The notes beneath the pieces are model-generated. The model saw only the letters and a program-made list of their open reading frames with translations. It was not told the DNA's origin and made no database searches. A stretch of 64,000 bases of DNA from Nocardia abscessus (lineage in GTDB: Bacteria; Actinomycetota; Actinomycetes; Mycobacteriales; Mycobacteriaceae). Made by a program: the position numbers and the translations under genes. The stretch lies in NCBI RefSeq assembly GCF_015477775.1, contig NZ_JADLQO010000011.1, forward strand, positions 228,883 through 292,882, given 5' to 3'. Below, in pieces: positions 50,702 through 59,246 of this stretch (position 1 is the stretch's first letter; each line of letters begins with the position of its first letter).

Positions 50702-51664
50702 CTAGGCGGGCAGTCGGTGAGCGAGGTCGTAGCGGATCTCGCATCCCGCGAAGTCCGATGCCCAGCTGGAGATGCGCCAGTCGCCGCCGCCGAAAGCGAG
50801 GACCATCGAGCGCACCATGTGCGTGGTCGCGGTGCCGGCGGTGAACGGCGCAGGGGGAGCGGACGCGCGGGCGGTCATCCGGCGCATCCACAGCGTCTCG
50901 CTGTCCTTACGGGCGATGTTGTCCAGCTCGTAGAGCACGACCTGGGACAGCTGCGCCAGGATCACCGTCGCGTCGACCAGGGTGACGGAGGGTTGGTAGG
51001 CGTCGGCCACTCCGTGCCAGGGGCCCGCCGGATCCGGTTCGGTGAGCGCGAAATCGGCGCGTGCCCGGCTGTTGCCGTCGGAGACGACGACATTGCGCAG
51101 ATACTGCCCGCGGTCATAGACCCCGCCGTGGAAGTATCCCCGCCCGGTCTCGTGCACGATGCGTCGTTCGGCTCGCCACGGTGGCGGTGTCACCGGCAGC
51201 GCCACGGTGGCCTCCAGGCTCATTCCGCCGCCCAGCGCTCCGGTGATGCTGATCGTTTTGCCCTCCACCTCGACGACCGTGGCGCTGATCGAGAACTCCG
51301 CCAGTGACTCCGTCGCGATGGTTCCGCTGCTGAACTGGACGAAAGGCACCCAGCTGGCCCGGATTTCGCTGTCGGTCAGCCCGTAGCACTCGCGCAGGAT
51401 CACCTCGAGCAGGCGGTAGCCGAAGATCGAGCAGTCGATGCTGCTCACGTGCGGGACCAGCACCCGGCTGCTCTTGCGCGACCAGTCCAGCGGATAGTGC
51501 ACCCCGGCCGTCGCCGTCAGCCGCGGACGGTCCTGCGCGTCGCGGTCGAGGGTGATGTCGAAGATGCGGTGGGTGATCCGCTTGTATCCCTCGCCGAAGA
51601 ACCGCCCGTCCCGGTGGCCCAGGACGGCGTCGATATCGGCGTAGGCGATCAGCTCGGTGGACAT
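50702..51664 (-). CDS. avrD: AvrD family protein
   Basis: A 320-residue AvrD-family protein. Recognisable blocks are 'DIDAVLGHRDGRFFGEGYKRITHR', 'YPLDWSRKSSRVLVPHVSSIDCSIFGYRLLEVILRECYGL', 'LAQLSQVVLYELDNIARKDSETLWMRRM' and the tail 'GGGDWRISSWASDFAGCEIRYDLAHRLP'. These match Pseudomonas syringae AvrD from memory. AvrD directs synthesis of syringolides, acylated sugar-derived lactone elicitors. ATG 51664 has AAAGGAA 6 nt upstream; it follows the PKS by 11 bp, so the two are translated together. It probably condenses the PKS acyl chain with a sugar or small polyol. Confidence 0.9.
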   Translation of the reverse strand: MSTELIAYADIDAVLGHRDGRFFGEGYKRITHRIFDITLDRDAQDRPRLTATAGVHYPLDWSRKSSRVLVPHVSSIDCSIFGYRLLEVILRECYGLTDSEIRASWVPFVQFSSGTIATESLAEFSISATVVEVEGKTISITGALGGGMSLEATVALPVTPPPWRAERRIVHETGRGYFHGGVYDRGQYLRNVVVSDGNSRARADFALTEPDPAGPWHGVADAYQPSVTLVDATVILAQLSQVVLYELDNIARKDSETLWMRRMTARASAPPAPFTAGTATTHMVRSMVLAFGGGDWRISSWASDFAGCEIRYDLAHRLPA

Positions 51665-51675
51665 GTCGGTTCCTT

Positions 51676-54600
51676 TCATGCCGCGGCCTGCGCGTCGCCG
51701 GGCTCGGCGAACTGGCTGACCACCTTGGCGCCGATCCCGCGCAGCGACAGGCCCCTGCTGAGTTCGAGGGCGGAGATCTTCACGTCGAGCTCCTTCTCGG
51801 TGCGGGCGCCGAACTCCATCGCCATGAGCGAGTCCATGCCGAGGTCGGTGACCGGCTCGTCGATGTTGATGGTGTCGGTGTCCACGCCGAGCACCACCGC
51901 GAGCTGATCGGCCAGGCGCTGGGCGACGAAGTCGGCTCGCTGTTCGGTGGGCAGCGTGAGGATTTCGGCGCGCAGTGTGCCGCCGGCGTCGCCGCCGACC
52001 CCGATGTCGGCGAGCAACTCGCGGAAACGCCGTGTGTCGGTGGACGGGCGCGCCACCCGCGACCACACTGTCCAGTCGATATCGGCCACCGCGACCTGAG
52101 CGGTGTCGAGGGCCAGGCATTCCCGCAGCAGGGCGGTCGCGCGGTCCATGTCGATGGGCAGGAATCCGATCGACTTCACGTAGTCCACCAGTGCCTCGGT
52201 CTTGTCGGCCATGCCGCCGCCGCTCATGAAGCCCCAGTTCACCGCGAGCGCCGCCGCACCGCGAGCACGGCGGGTGGCGGCCAGAGCGTCCAGCGCGGCG
52301 TTGGCGGCGGCATACCCGATCTGCGGTGTGATGCAGCCCAGGGCGCTGATCGAGGAGTACAGCACGAACATGTCCAGCTCGATGCCCGCCGCGTCGACCG
52401 CGCGGTCCAGATGCTGCGCTCCACGCACTTTGGCGAACAGCTCGTCCAGCGACTCCGGCGTGATCTGCGGGATGGGCAGGTTGTTCACCACCCCCGCCGC
52501 GTGGAAGATCCCGCGCAGCGGCGCGATGGACCGGATGCGGCCCACGAGGGCGGCCGTCGCGGCGTAGTCGGCGATGTCCACCCGTTCCTCGATCACCGCC
52601 ACTCCCGCCGCCGTGAACGCCGCGACCTGCGCCTGGGCCTGCGGGGTGGACGCGCCGCTGCGTCCGACCAGGACCAGCTTGCGCGCGCCCTCGGCGACCA
52701 GCCAGCGGGCGGTGGCCAGGCCGAAGCCGCCGAATCCGCCGGTCACCAGATAGCAGCCGTCCGGGTCGATGCGCGGGTGGGCGAGCTTCGGGCGCACCAT
52801 CGGCTGAAGTTCGCGCAGATCGAGCACGACCCGGCCGATCTGGTCGGAGCGGGCGACCGATTCGAACGCCGCCGCCAGCTCGGACACCGGGTAGGCCGAG
52901 TACGGCAGATACCGGTAGGTGCCCGCGCGCAACGCCACTTGGCTCGCCCGCATCGGCGTACGCAGCAGTTCCGGGTCGTGGGCCAGCGCCCGATCCATGT
53001 CCACGGAGAAGAACGTGAGATTGCGGTCGAACGGACCCAGATCGATGACTCCGCCGGTGTAGATGTCTGCCTTGCCGATGTCGACGACGCGGCCGAACTC
53101 CGCGGCGACCCGGAAGTTCTGCCGGAGGATCTCGCCGGGAGCCGAACTGTAGACGACGTCGACGCCGCGGCCGCCGGTCAGCTCGGCGATCTCGTCGACG
53201 AAGTCGGCCGACCGCGAATTCAGCACGTACTGCGCGCCGAGTTCGCGCACCTGCGCACGCCGCTCGGGCGTGCCCGCCGTGGCGATCACCGTGGCACCGA
53301 TGTCCAGCGCGACCTGCACCGCGGCCATGCCCATGCCGCCCGCCGCGCCGTGCACGAGCACGGTCTCCTCCGGCCGCAGCCGCGCCAGCGTTCGCAGCCC
53401 GAATTCCGCGGTGAGGAAGGGCAAGCCGGACCCGCAGGTGAGCGGGTCGTAGTCCTCGCCGGGCAGCAGCCGGTGCGGCAGCGTCGCGCCCGCGTCCACG
53501 GGCATGGTCACGTACTTGCGCAGGATGTCGCGGGCGCACACCATCATCCGGTCGCCGACCGCGACGCCGGTGACGCCGGGCCCGACGCGGACGACCACAC
53601 CGGAGCCCTCCATGCCGACCGTCGTGCCGAAATAGGTGCCCGCGAGCTCTTTTTCGGTGAGCACGCCGATGACCTTCATCGCGTCCTTGTAGTTGAGCCC
53701 GGCCGTCTCCATCCGGACCTCGACCTCACCGGGGCCGGGCGCCACGCGATCGGCCGCGCGCAGCGCCAGATCCGACAGCAACCGAGACTTCGGAATCTCC
53801 ACGACGAAGGAGGCGTCCGGGTCCGACAGCGGCGTGGCCCGGTTGCGCTCGTCGAGATACGCGGCGAAGTTCCGGTCCAGGCGGACCGCCCAGTGGTCGG
53901 CGCCGCGCACGCCGACCTCGTCGAGCACGTCGTCGGTGAAGACGAGGGCGGTCAGCGCCGCCGCATCCCACGCGCCGGCGTCGACCAGCCGCCAGCGGGC
54001 GGCGGGCTGTTCGTTGAGCAGGGCGCGCCGCGCACCCACCAGCGCGCCGTGCGACACGTGCGCGGCGGTGTCGGCGGGCGTGCACAGCGCGTTCTCGGTG
54101 ACGACGACGCCGTGGACACGGACCTGCGGTGCGTCGGCGAGCAGGTGCTCGATGGCGTGCGCCACGCGTGCGAGCCAGTAGACGTTGCGGGCCCCGTCGA
54201 ATGCCGCACCGAAAACGCCGATCACCCGGATCCGTTCGGCGAGCGGGGCGCCCTCGGGTGAGCGCAGCGCCAGCCGCAGACGCTCGTCGTTGCCGCCGTC
54301 CTCGGGGCCGTCGAGCACGACGGTGACGCCGGTCCGGTCGCCCAGGAGCGCGGCGGCGCGGTCGGCCGCGTCGGCGCCGACAGCGACGGCGACCACCACT
54401 TCGTCCTCGGCGGGACGCTCGCCGGCCGGCGCCTCGACTATCTCCCAGATGGGCTGGTAGAAAACGCGTTCCAGCTGGTGGGCGGCATCGACCGCCGTGC
54501 TGACCGGGCGGAACTCGACACCGAGCAGCCGCATGGCGACCTCGCCGTGTTCCCCGACGATCGCGATGTCGGCGCGCAGCGGATCCACGCCGCGCCGGGT

Positions 54601-57600
54601 CACGACCACCCGCGGACGCTCCGGCAGTGTGCCCAGCCAGCGCACCCCGGCGATGGCGGCGGGCACGATGGCCACGTCGCTGTCGGAGTCCGCGGCCAGC
54701 GCGGCAACGCACTGCAGCGCGGCGTCGACCAGTGCCGGGTGGGCCAGATGCCGGACCGGGGCGGCGTCCTCGACCGATGACAGCGAGGCGACCACCGCGT
54801 CCGCACCGACGACGGCGGAGACGATGCGCTGGAACGCGGGGCCATAGTCCAGTCCGCGCGTGGCCAAGCCTCGGTAGAGCTCCGCGCCCGCGACAGCGGC
54901 GGCGTGCTCCGGGGCGTCGAGATCGACAACGGCGGCGGTGAAGTCGGCTTCGATGAGCCTGCCGTGCGCGTTGAGCGTCCATGTGGTGGCGGTGGCCGAG
55001 CGGGAGTGGATGCGGAAGCGTTTGGTGGACTCCTCGACGCTCACCCGCAGCACCGGGACGTCGTGCTCGTCGATCACCAGCGGCGCGACGAATTCCACCG
55101 ACTCGAGGCCGACGCTCGTGCGTCCGGTGCGCTCGACGGCGGCGCTGAGCGCGGCGTCGAGGTAGGCCGCTCCGGGCAGCACGACGTGTCCGGCCACGAC
55201 GTGGTCGCGCAACCAGGGCAGCCGTGCAATCGACAGCTGCACTTCCCATTCCGAGTTCGCCGCCGTGGTGGGGTCGCCCAGCAGCGCGTAGCCCTGCGGC
55301 GTGCCGAGGCGATCGCGCAGGGTGACCGGCTCGTCGTGCCAGACCCGTTTGCGCTGCCAGGGGTAGGCGGGCAGATCCAGGTGCTCGACGATCGAGTCCG
55401 GACGGCCCGGCACCGACGAACCGTCCAGCGAACCGGCGACATACAGGTCCGCGACGGCGCGCAGCACGTTGTTGTGGTCGCGCAGATCCCGGGACAGCGT
55501 GGTGACCGCGGCGCCGATCACTCCGCGATGGATCAACATCTCGCGGATGTTGCCGCTGAGCACCGGGTGCGGACCCACCTCGAGGAAGACCCGGTGACCC
55601 GCGTCGACCAGCGCGCCGATGGCATCGGCGAACCGGACCGGCTCTCGCACGTTGCGGCACCAGTAGTCCGCATCCCAGTCGGTGCCGGCGATCTCGGCGG
55701 CGGTCACGGTGGAATACGTGGTGAGTTTCGCGTCCCGCGGCGCGAGCTGGGCCAGTGCGCCGCGCAGGTCATCGAGGATCGGGTCCATCAGATGGCTGTG
55801 GTACGGCACCTCGACCCGCAGGCTGCGCGCGAACGTGCCGGTGGCCGACAGGGTGTCGCGCAGCAGTTCGAGGTCCGCGCTGTCGCCGGCGAGGGTGACC
55901 GCGCCGGGGCTGTTCACCGCGGCGATCGAGATGCTGTCGGTGCGGGCGAGCAATTCGCGGGCCTGGTCCTCGGACATGCCCAGGGCCAGCATGCCGCCGG
56001 TGCCCGCGGTGGTCGCCTGCAGCCGGGCGCGGTGGTAGCTGACGGTCAGCGCGTCGCGCAGCGACAGCGCGCCGGACACGTACGCGGCGGTGACCTCACC
56101 GACGCTGTGCCCGACCACCACGGCGGGATACACGCCGTACTCGGCGAGTTCGGCGGTCAGTGCGGCCTGCAGCAGGAAGTTGGCCGGTTGCGCGAACGCG
56201 GTGCGCGTGATCCGGGAGCCGTCCTCGTCGGCGAGCATCTCCGCCAGGATCGACCAGCCCGCGATGGACACGAACTCCCGGTCGATCTCCCGTGCGACCT
56301 TGGCGAACGTGCTGTCGGTGGTGAGCAACTCGCGGCCCATGCCCCACCACTGCGGTCCCATTCCGCTGAAGACGAAGACCGGCTCCACCGCACCGTCGCC
56401 GATGATCCGGGACGGGGCCCGTCCCTCGCCCGCGGCGAAGGCCCGCAGCTGGGTGCGCAGATCGTCGGCGTCGTCGTAGGCGAAACCGGCCCGCAGGGGG
56501 TGGTGGGCGCGCCTGGTCCAGGCAGCCGCGGTCACCGCCTCGGCGGGATGCCGGTCGAGCGCTTGCGCGAGTTCGCCGGCGAGCGTCCGGACCGCGGCCT
56601 CGTGACGCCCGGAGATCGGCAGCACTCGCGGCACCGGGCGTTCGTCGTCGGCCCGTGGGGCCCGCGCCGGCGCTTCGACGAGGATGGCGTGGGCGTTGGT
56701 GCCTCCGTAGCCGAAGCCGTTGACCGCGACCACGCCCTTGCCCGGCGCCGCGGACAGCGGCTCGGGGCGCAGCGGGACCCGTAGTCGCAGCTCGTCGAAG
56801 GCGATCTCCGGATTGGGTGTGGTCAAGTCGAATTGGGGTGCCACCGTACGGTGGTGCAGGGTGAGCGCGGCCTTGATCAGGCTCGCGACCCCGGCCGCGG
56901 CCTCGGTGTGCCCGAAATTGTTCTTCACCGAACCGACCGGCACCGGTTCGCCGCGGCCGTCCACCGCGCCGTACACCGCACCCAGCGCCGACATCTCGAT
57001 CGGATCGCCGACCGCCGTACCGGTGCCGTGCGCCTCGAGGTAGCTCACCTCGTGCGCGGCGACACCGGCGTCGTCGCGCACCTGACGGGCGAGCTGTTCC
57101 TGCGCGACGGGATTCGGCACCGGGATGGCCATGGTGCGGCCGTCCTGGTTCACGCCCGTCGCGCGGATGACGGCGTAGACGCGGTCGTTGTCGCGCTGCG
57201 CCACGTCCAGTGGCTTGAGCAGCACAGCGCCCGCGCCTTCGGCCCGGCCGTACCCGTCGGCGGCGGCGTCGAAGGTCTTGCAGCGCCCGTCGAAGGACAG
57301 GAACCGGCCTTTGCACATCGAGATGAACGTCTCCGGCTGCAGCATCGCGTTCGCCCCTCCGGCCAGCGCGATCTCGCATTCGCCGTTGGCGATGGCCTGT
57401 ACCGCCAGATGCGTGGCCACCAGCGAGGACGAGCATGCGGTGTCGACGGTGAGGCTGGGCCCGTGCAGGTCCAGCAGATACGAGATGCGGTTGGACAGCA
57501 ACGTGTGCGAGGCACTCATCGCGGTGTGGTTGGTGATCGCCGAGCGCACCAGCGGACCGCTGCGTCCGAGCACGTTGTCCAGGATGAACCCGCCGACATA

Positions 57601-57957
57601 GACGCCGACGCGGTGGCCGGAGACCCGGCCGGCCATGCCGGCGTCGTCGAGCGCCTCCCACGTCACCTCCAGCAGCAGCCGCTGCTGGGGGTCGAGGATG
57701 GCGGCCTCTTTCTGGGCGATGCCGAAGAAGTCGGCGTCGAAATCCCAGAGCGGCTGGGTGAGAAAGCCGCCGCGCCGGGTGTACATACGCCCCGGCGCGT
57801 CCGGATCCGGGTCGTAGTACTTCTCGATACTCCAACGGTCCGGCGGGATTTCGACGATCCCGTCGCCTTTGTCGAGCAGGAAATTCCAGTAACTCTTCGG
57901 GTCGAATACACCGCCTGGAAAACGGCAGCCGATACCCACTATTGCAATGTCGACCAT
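51676..57957 (-). CDS. Type I polyketide synthase, KS-AT-DH-ER-KR-ACP
   Basis: A 2093-residue fully reducing module. KS (about 1-425) has Cys175 ('DTACSSSLVA') with His in 'EAHGTGT' and 'NNFGHTEAAAG'. AT (about 545-855) has Ser618 ('GHSVGEVTAAY'); 'PYHSHLMD' stands at the substrate-specificity site, with malonyl more likely than methylmalonyl. DH (about 890-1170) has His919 ('HVVAGHVVLP') and Asp1078. ER (about 1395-1710) has 'VHGAAGGMGMAAVQ', KR 'LVTGGFGGFGLATA' and Tyr1882, ACP Ser2043 ('DLGMDSLMA'). No TE is present. It looks like an iterative fatty-acid-like synthase related to mycobacterial MAS/Pks enzymes; AvrD may accept the chain. AGGAG before ATG 57957 sets the start. Confidence 0.95.
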   Translation of the reverse strand: MVDIAIVGIGCRFPGGVFDPKSYWNFLLDKGDGIVEIPPDRWSIEKYYDPDPDAPGRMYTRRGGFLTQPLWDFDADFFGIAQKEAAILDPQQRLLLEVTWEALDDAGMAGRVSGHRVGVYVGGFILDNVLGRSGPLVRSAITNHTAMSASHTLLSNRISYLLDLHGPSLTVDTACSSSLVATHLAVQAIANGECEIALAGGANAMLQPETFISMCKGRFLSFDGRCKTFDAAADGYGRAEGAGAVLLKPLDVAQRDNDRVYAVIRATGVNQDGRTMAIPVPNPVAQEQLARQVRDDAGVAAHEVSYLEAHGTGTAVGDPIEMSALGAVYGAVDGRGEPVPVGSVKNNFGHTEAAAGVASLIKAALTLHHRTVAPQFDLTTPNPEIAFDELRLRVPLRPEPLSAAPGKGVVAVNGFGYGGTNAHAILVEAPARAPRADDERPVPRVLPISGRHEAAVRTLAGELAQALDRHPAEAVTAAAWTRRAHHPLRAGFAYDDADDLRTQLRAFAAGEGRAPSRIIGDGAVEPVFVFSGMGPQWWGMGRELLTTDSTFAKVAREIDREFVSIAGWSILAEMLADEDGSRITRTAFAQPANFLLQAALTAELAEYGVYPAVVVGHSVGEVTAAYVSGALSLRDALTVSYHRARLQATTAGTGGMLALGMSEDQARELLARTDSISIAAVNSPGAVTLAGDSADLELLRDTLSATGTFARSLRVEVPYHSHLMDPILDDLRGALAQLAPRDAKLTTYSTVTAAEIAGTDWDADYWCRNVREPVRFADAIGALVDAGHRVFLEVGPHPVLSGNIREMLIHRGVIGAAVTTLSRDLRDHNNVLRAVADLYVAGSLDGSSVPGRPDSIVEHLDLPAYPWQRKRVWHDEPVTLRDRLGTPQGYALLGDPTTAANSEWEVQLSIARLPWLRDHVVAGHVVLPGAAYLDAALSAAVERTGRTSVGLESVEFVAPLVIDEHDVPVLRVSVEESTKRFRIHSRSATATTWTLNAHGRLIEADFTAAVVDLDAPEHAAAVAGAELYRGLATRGLDYGPAFQRIVSAVVGADAVVASLSSVEDAAPVRHLAHPALVDAALQCVAALAADSDSDVAIVPAAIAGVRWLGTLPERPRVVVTRRGVDPLRADIAIVGEHGEVAMRLLGVEFRPVSTAVDAAHQLERVFYQPIWEIVEAPAGERPAEDEVVVAVAVGADAADRAAALLGDRTGVTVVLDGPEDGGNDERLRLALRSPEGAPLAERIRVIGVFGAAFDGARNVYWLARVAHAIEHLLADAPQVRVHGVVVTENALCTPADTAAHVSHGALVGARRALLNEQPAARWRLVDAGAWDAAALTALVFTDDVLDEVGVRGADHWAVRLDRNFAAYLDERNRATPLSDPDASFVVEIPKSRLLSDLALRAADRVAPGPGEVEVRMETAGLNYKDAMKVIGVLTEKELAGTYFGTTVGMEGSGVVVRVGPGVTGVAVGDRMMVCARDILRKYVTMPVDAGATLPHRLLPGEDYDPLTCGSGLPFLTAEFGLRTLARLRPEETVLVHGAAGGMGMAAVQVALDIGATVIATAGTPERRAQVRELGAQYVLNSRSADFVDEIAELTGGRGVDVVYSSAPGEILRQNFRVAAEFGRVVDIGKADIYTGGVIDLGPFDRNLTFFSVDMDRALAHDPELLRTPMRASQVALRAGTYRYLPYSAYPVSELAAAFESVARSDQIGRVVLDLRELQPMVRPKLAHPRIDPDGCYLVTGGFGGFGLATARWLVAEGARKLVLVGRSGASTPQAQAQVAAFTAAGVAVIEERVDIADYAATAALVGRIRSIAPLRGIFHAAGVVNNLPIPQITPESLDELFAKVRGAQHLDRAVDAAGIELDMFVLYSSISALGCITPQIGYAAANAALDALAATRRARGAAALAVNWGFMSGGGMADKTEALVDYVKSIGFLPIDMDRATALLRECLALDTAQVAVADIDWTVWSRVARPSTDTRRFRELLADIGVGGDAGGTLRAEILTLPTEQRADFVAQRLADQLAVVLGVDTDTINIDEPVTDLGMDSLMAMEFGARTEKELDVKISALELSRGLSLRGIGAKVVSQFAEPGDAQAAA

Positions 57958-58085
57958 TGTTTCTCCTGGCCTGAAATGCGGGACCATGCTGAGCCCCCCG
58001 ACCGCAGCAGCACAAATATCTGACGAGCTTCTTCGCTCGAATGGCAATGCTATTGCGCTGTCACCGAGCCGTCAATTGTCTTGCG

Positions 58086-59231
58086 TCAGAGTCTTTTCAA
58101 TTTCCGCAAAGTCGCCACCAGTGGCGCGTTCGAGAACATCCCACGCGCGATGCGTGGATGAATTGCGCTGAGATTCATGAGGACGGCGTAGCGCAAACCG
58201 TGGTCGCGCCAGTCCGCGACCTGCTCGACGATCTCGTCCGGTGTTCCGGTCAAACAGAATTCCCGCACCAGCGATGCCGGGACCTTCTCGATGTAGTCCA
58301 GCACGGTGCGCTCGTCGAGTGTCTGCGGCAGGTAGTCCTGCAGGCCGGTGAAGTCCTCGCCCAGCGGGTGGGTCGCACCGTGCCTGGTCCACATCTCCCC
58401 GGGCGCGCACAGGGTCAGCGCTCGCGCGCCCACACTGTCCACGAGAGCGTCCACCTCGGCGGTCCGCGCCGCGGTGAGCACGCTGAACACGGCGGCGGGC
58501 GCGACCGCCATGGGGTCACGGCCCGCGTCCGAGGCCGCGGCGCGGACCTGCTCGAGCCGGTGGCGGTACTCGTGCGGGCGCTGCGCGAAGCCCGGGAACC
58601 ACACGTCGGCGTATCGGCCGGCGGCCCGCAGCATGCGTGGCCCGCCCGCGGCCACCCAGATCTCCGGGCGGGTGCCCCGATAGGGCGGCACGTCGAAGAC
58701 CGCGTTGCGCAGCGGGAAGTGCGGTGAGTCCCTGGTCACGAGGCTGCCGTGGGAATCCCACAGCGCTCTGATCGTCGCCAGCGCCTCCTCGAACCGTCCG
58801 ACCGGGGCGGTCCAGTCCACACCGTAGGGCTCGTTGTTGTCCCGGATGCCGGTGCCGATGCCGAGAATGGCCCGGCCCCTGCTCAACTGGTGCAGGGTGG
58901 CCGCGGCCTGCGCGGTCACCGCCGGATTGCGGCGGCCCGCGTCGGTGACGCCGACGCCGAGCCGCAGCCGGGCCAAGCGGTTCTGTGCGGCCAGATAGCC
59001 CAGCGCGGTCCACGGTTCGTAGATGCCGTCCGCGTGCGGCGCCAGCCGGGTGATGCCGACGTGGCGGGGTGTCCAGATCGAGGCGGGCAGGATCGAGGGC
59101 AGATGGTCGGTCACCCAGAGCGAATCCGCTCCGCCGGCCATCGCCACCGAGCGGCTGCCGCGAAATTGCAGGTCCGGCGCGAACCGGGTATAGACACCGG
59201 AATCCATCACGCCTGTGCGGAATTTCGCCAT
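58086..59231 (-). CDS. LLM-class F420-type oxidoreductase, phthiodiolone-ketoreductase-like
   Basis: A 381-residue luciferase-like TIM barrel. Segments such as 'RLGVGVTDAGRRNPAVTAQAA', 'GRAILGIGTGIRDNNEPYGVDW', 'RFEEALATIRALWDS', 'PEIWVAAGGPRMLRAAGRYAD' and 'AAASDAGRDPM' are very close to the mycobacterial phthiodiolone/phenolphthiodiolone dimycocerosate ketoreductase. That enzyme is F420-dependent and reduces a keto group on a long-chain polyketide lipid. The same reaction on the PKS product is likely here. ATG 59231 follows MmpL by 15 bp; PKS lies 128 bp downstream. Confidence 0.9.
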   Translation of the reverse strand: MAKFRTGVMDSGVYTRFAPDLQFRGSRSVAMAGGADSLWVTDHLPSILPASIWTPRHVGITRLAPHADGIYEPWTALGYLAAQNRLARLRLGVGVTDAGRRNPAVTAQAAATLHQLSRGRAILGIGTGIRDNNEPYGVDWTAPVGRFEEALATIRALWDSHGSLVTRDSPHFPLRNAVFDVPPYRGTRPEIWVAAGGPRMLRAAGRYADVWFPGFAQRPHEYRHRLEQVRAAASDAGRDPMAVAPAAVFSVLTAARTAEVDALVDSVGARALTLCAPGEMWTRHGATHPLGEDFTGLQDYLPQTLDERTVLDYIEKVPASLVREFCLTGTPDEIVEQVADWRDHGLRYAVLMNLSAIHPRIARGMFSNAPLVATLRKLKRL

Positions 59232-59246
59232 GTTGTTCCTATCGGG

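Noticed and set aside
50702..53539. A single 945-codon minus-strand protein containing AvrD
   Set aside because: The upstream two thirds is an out-of-frame reading of the PKS; AvrD has its own ATG with AAAGGAA at 51664.
52411..54261. A 616-codon plus-strand open frame inside the PKS
   Set aside because: High-GC shadow of the ER and KR domains; no start site or protein motif.
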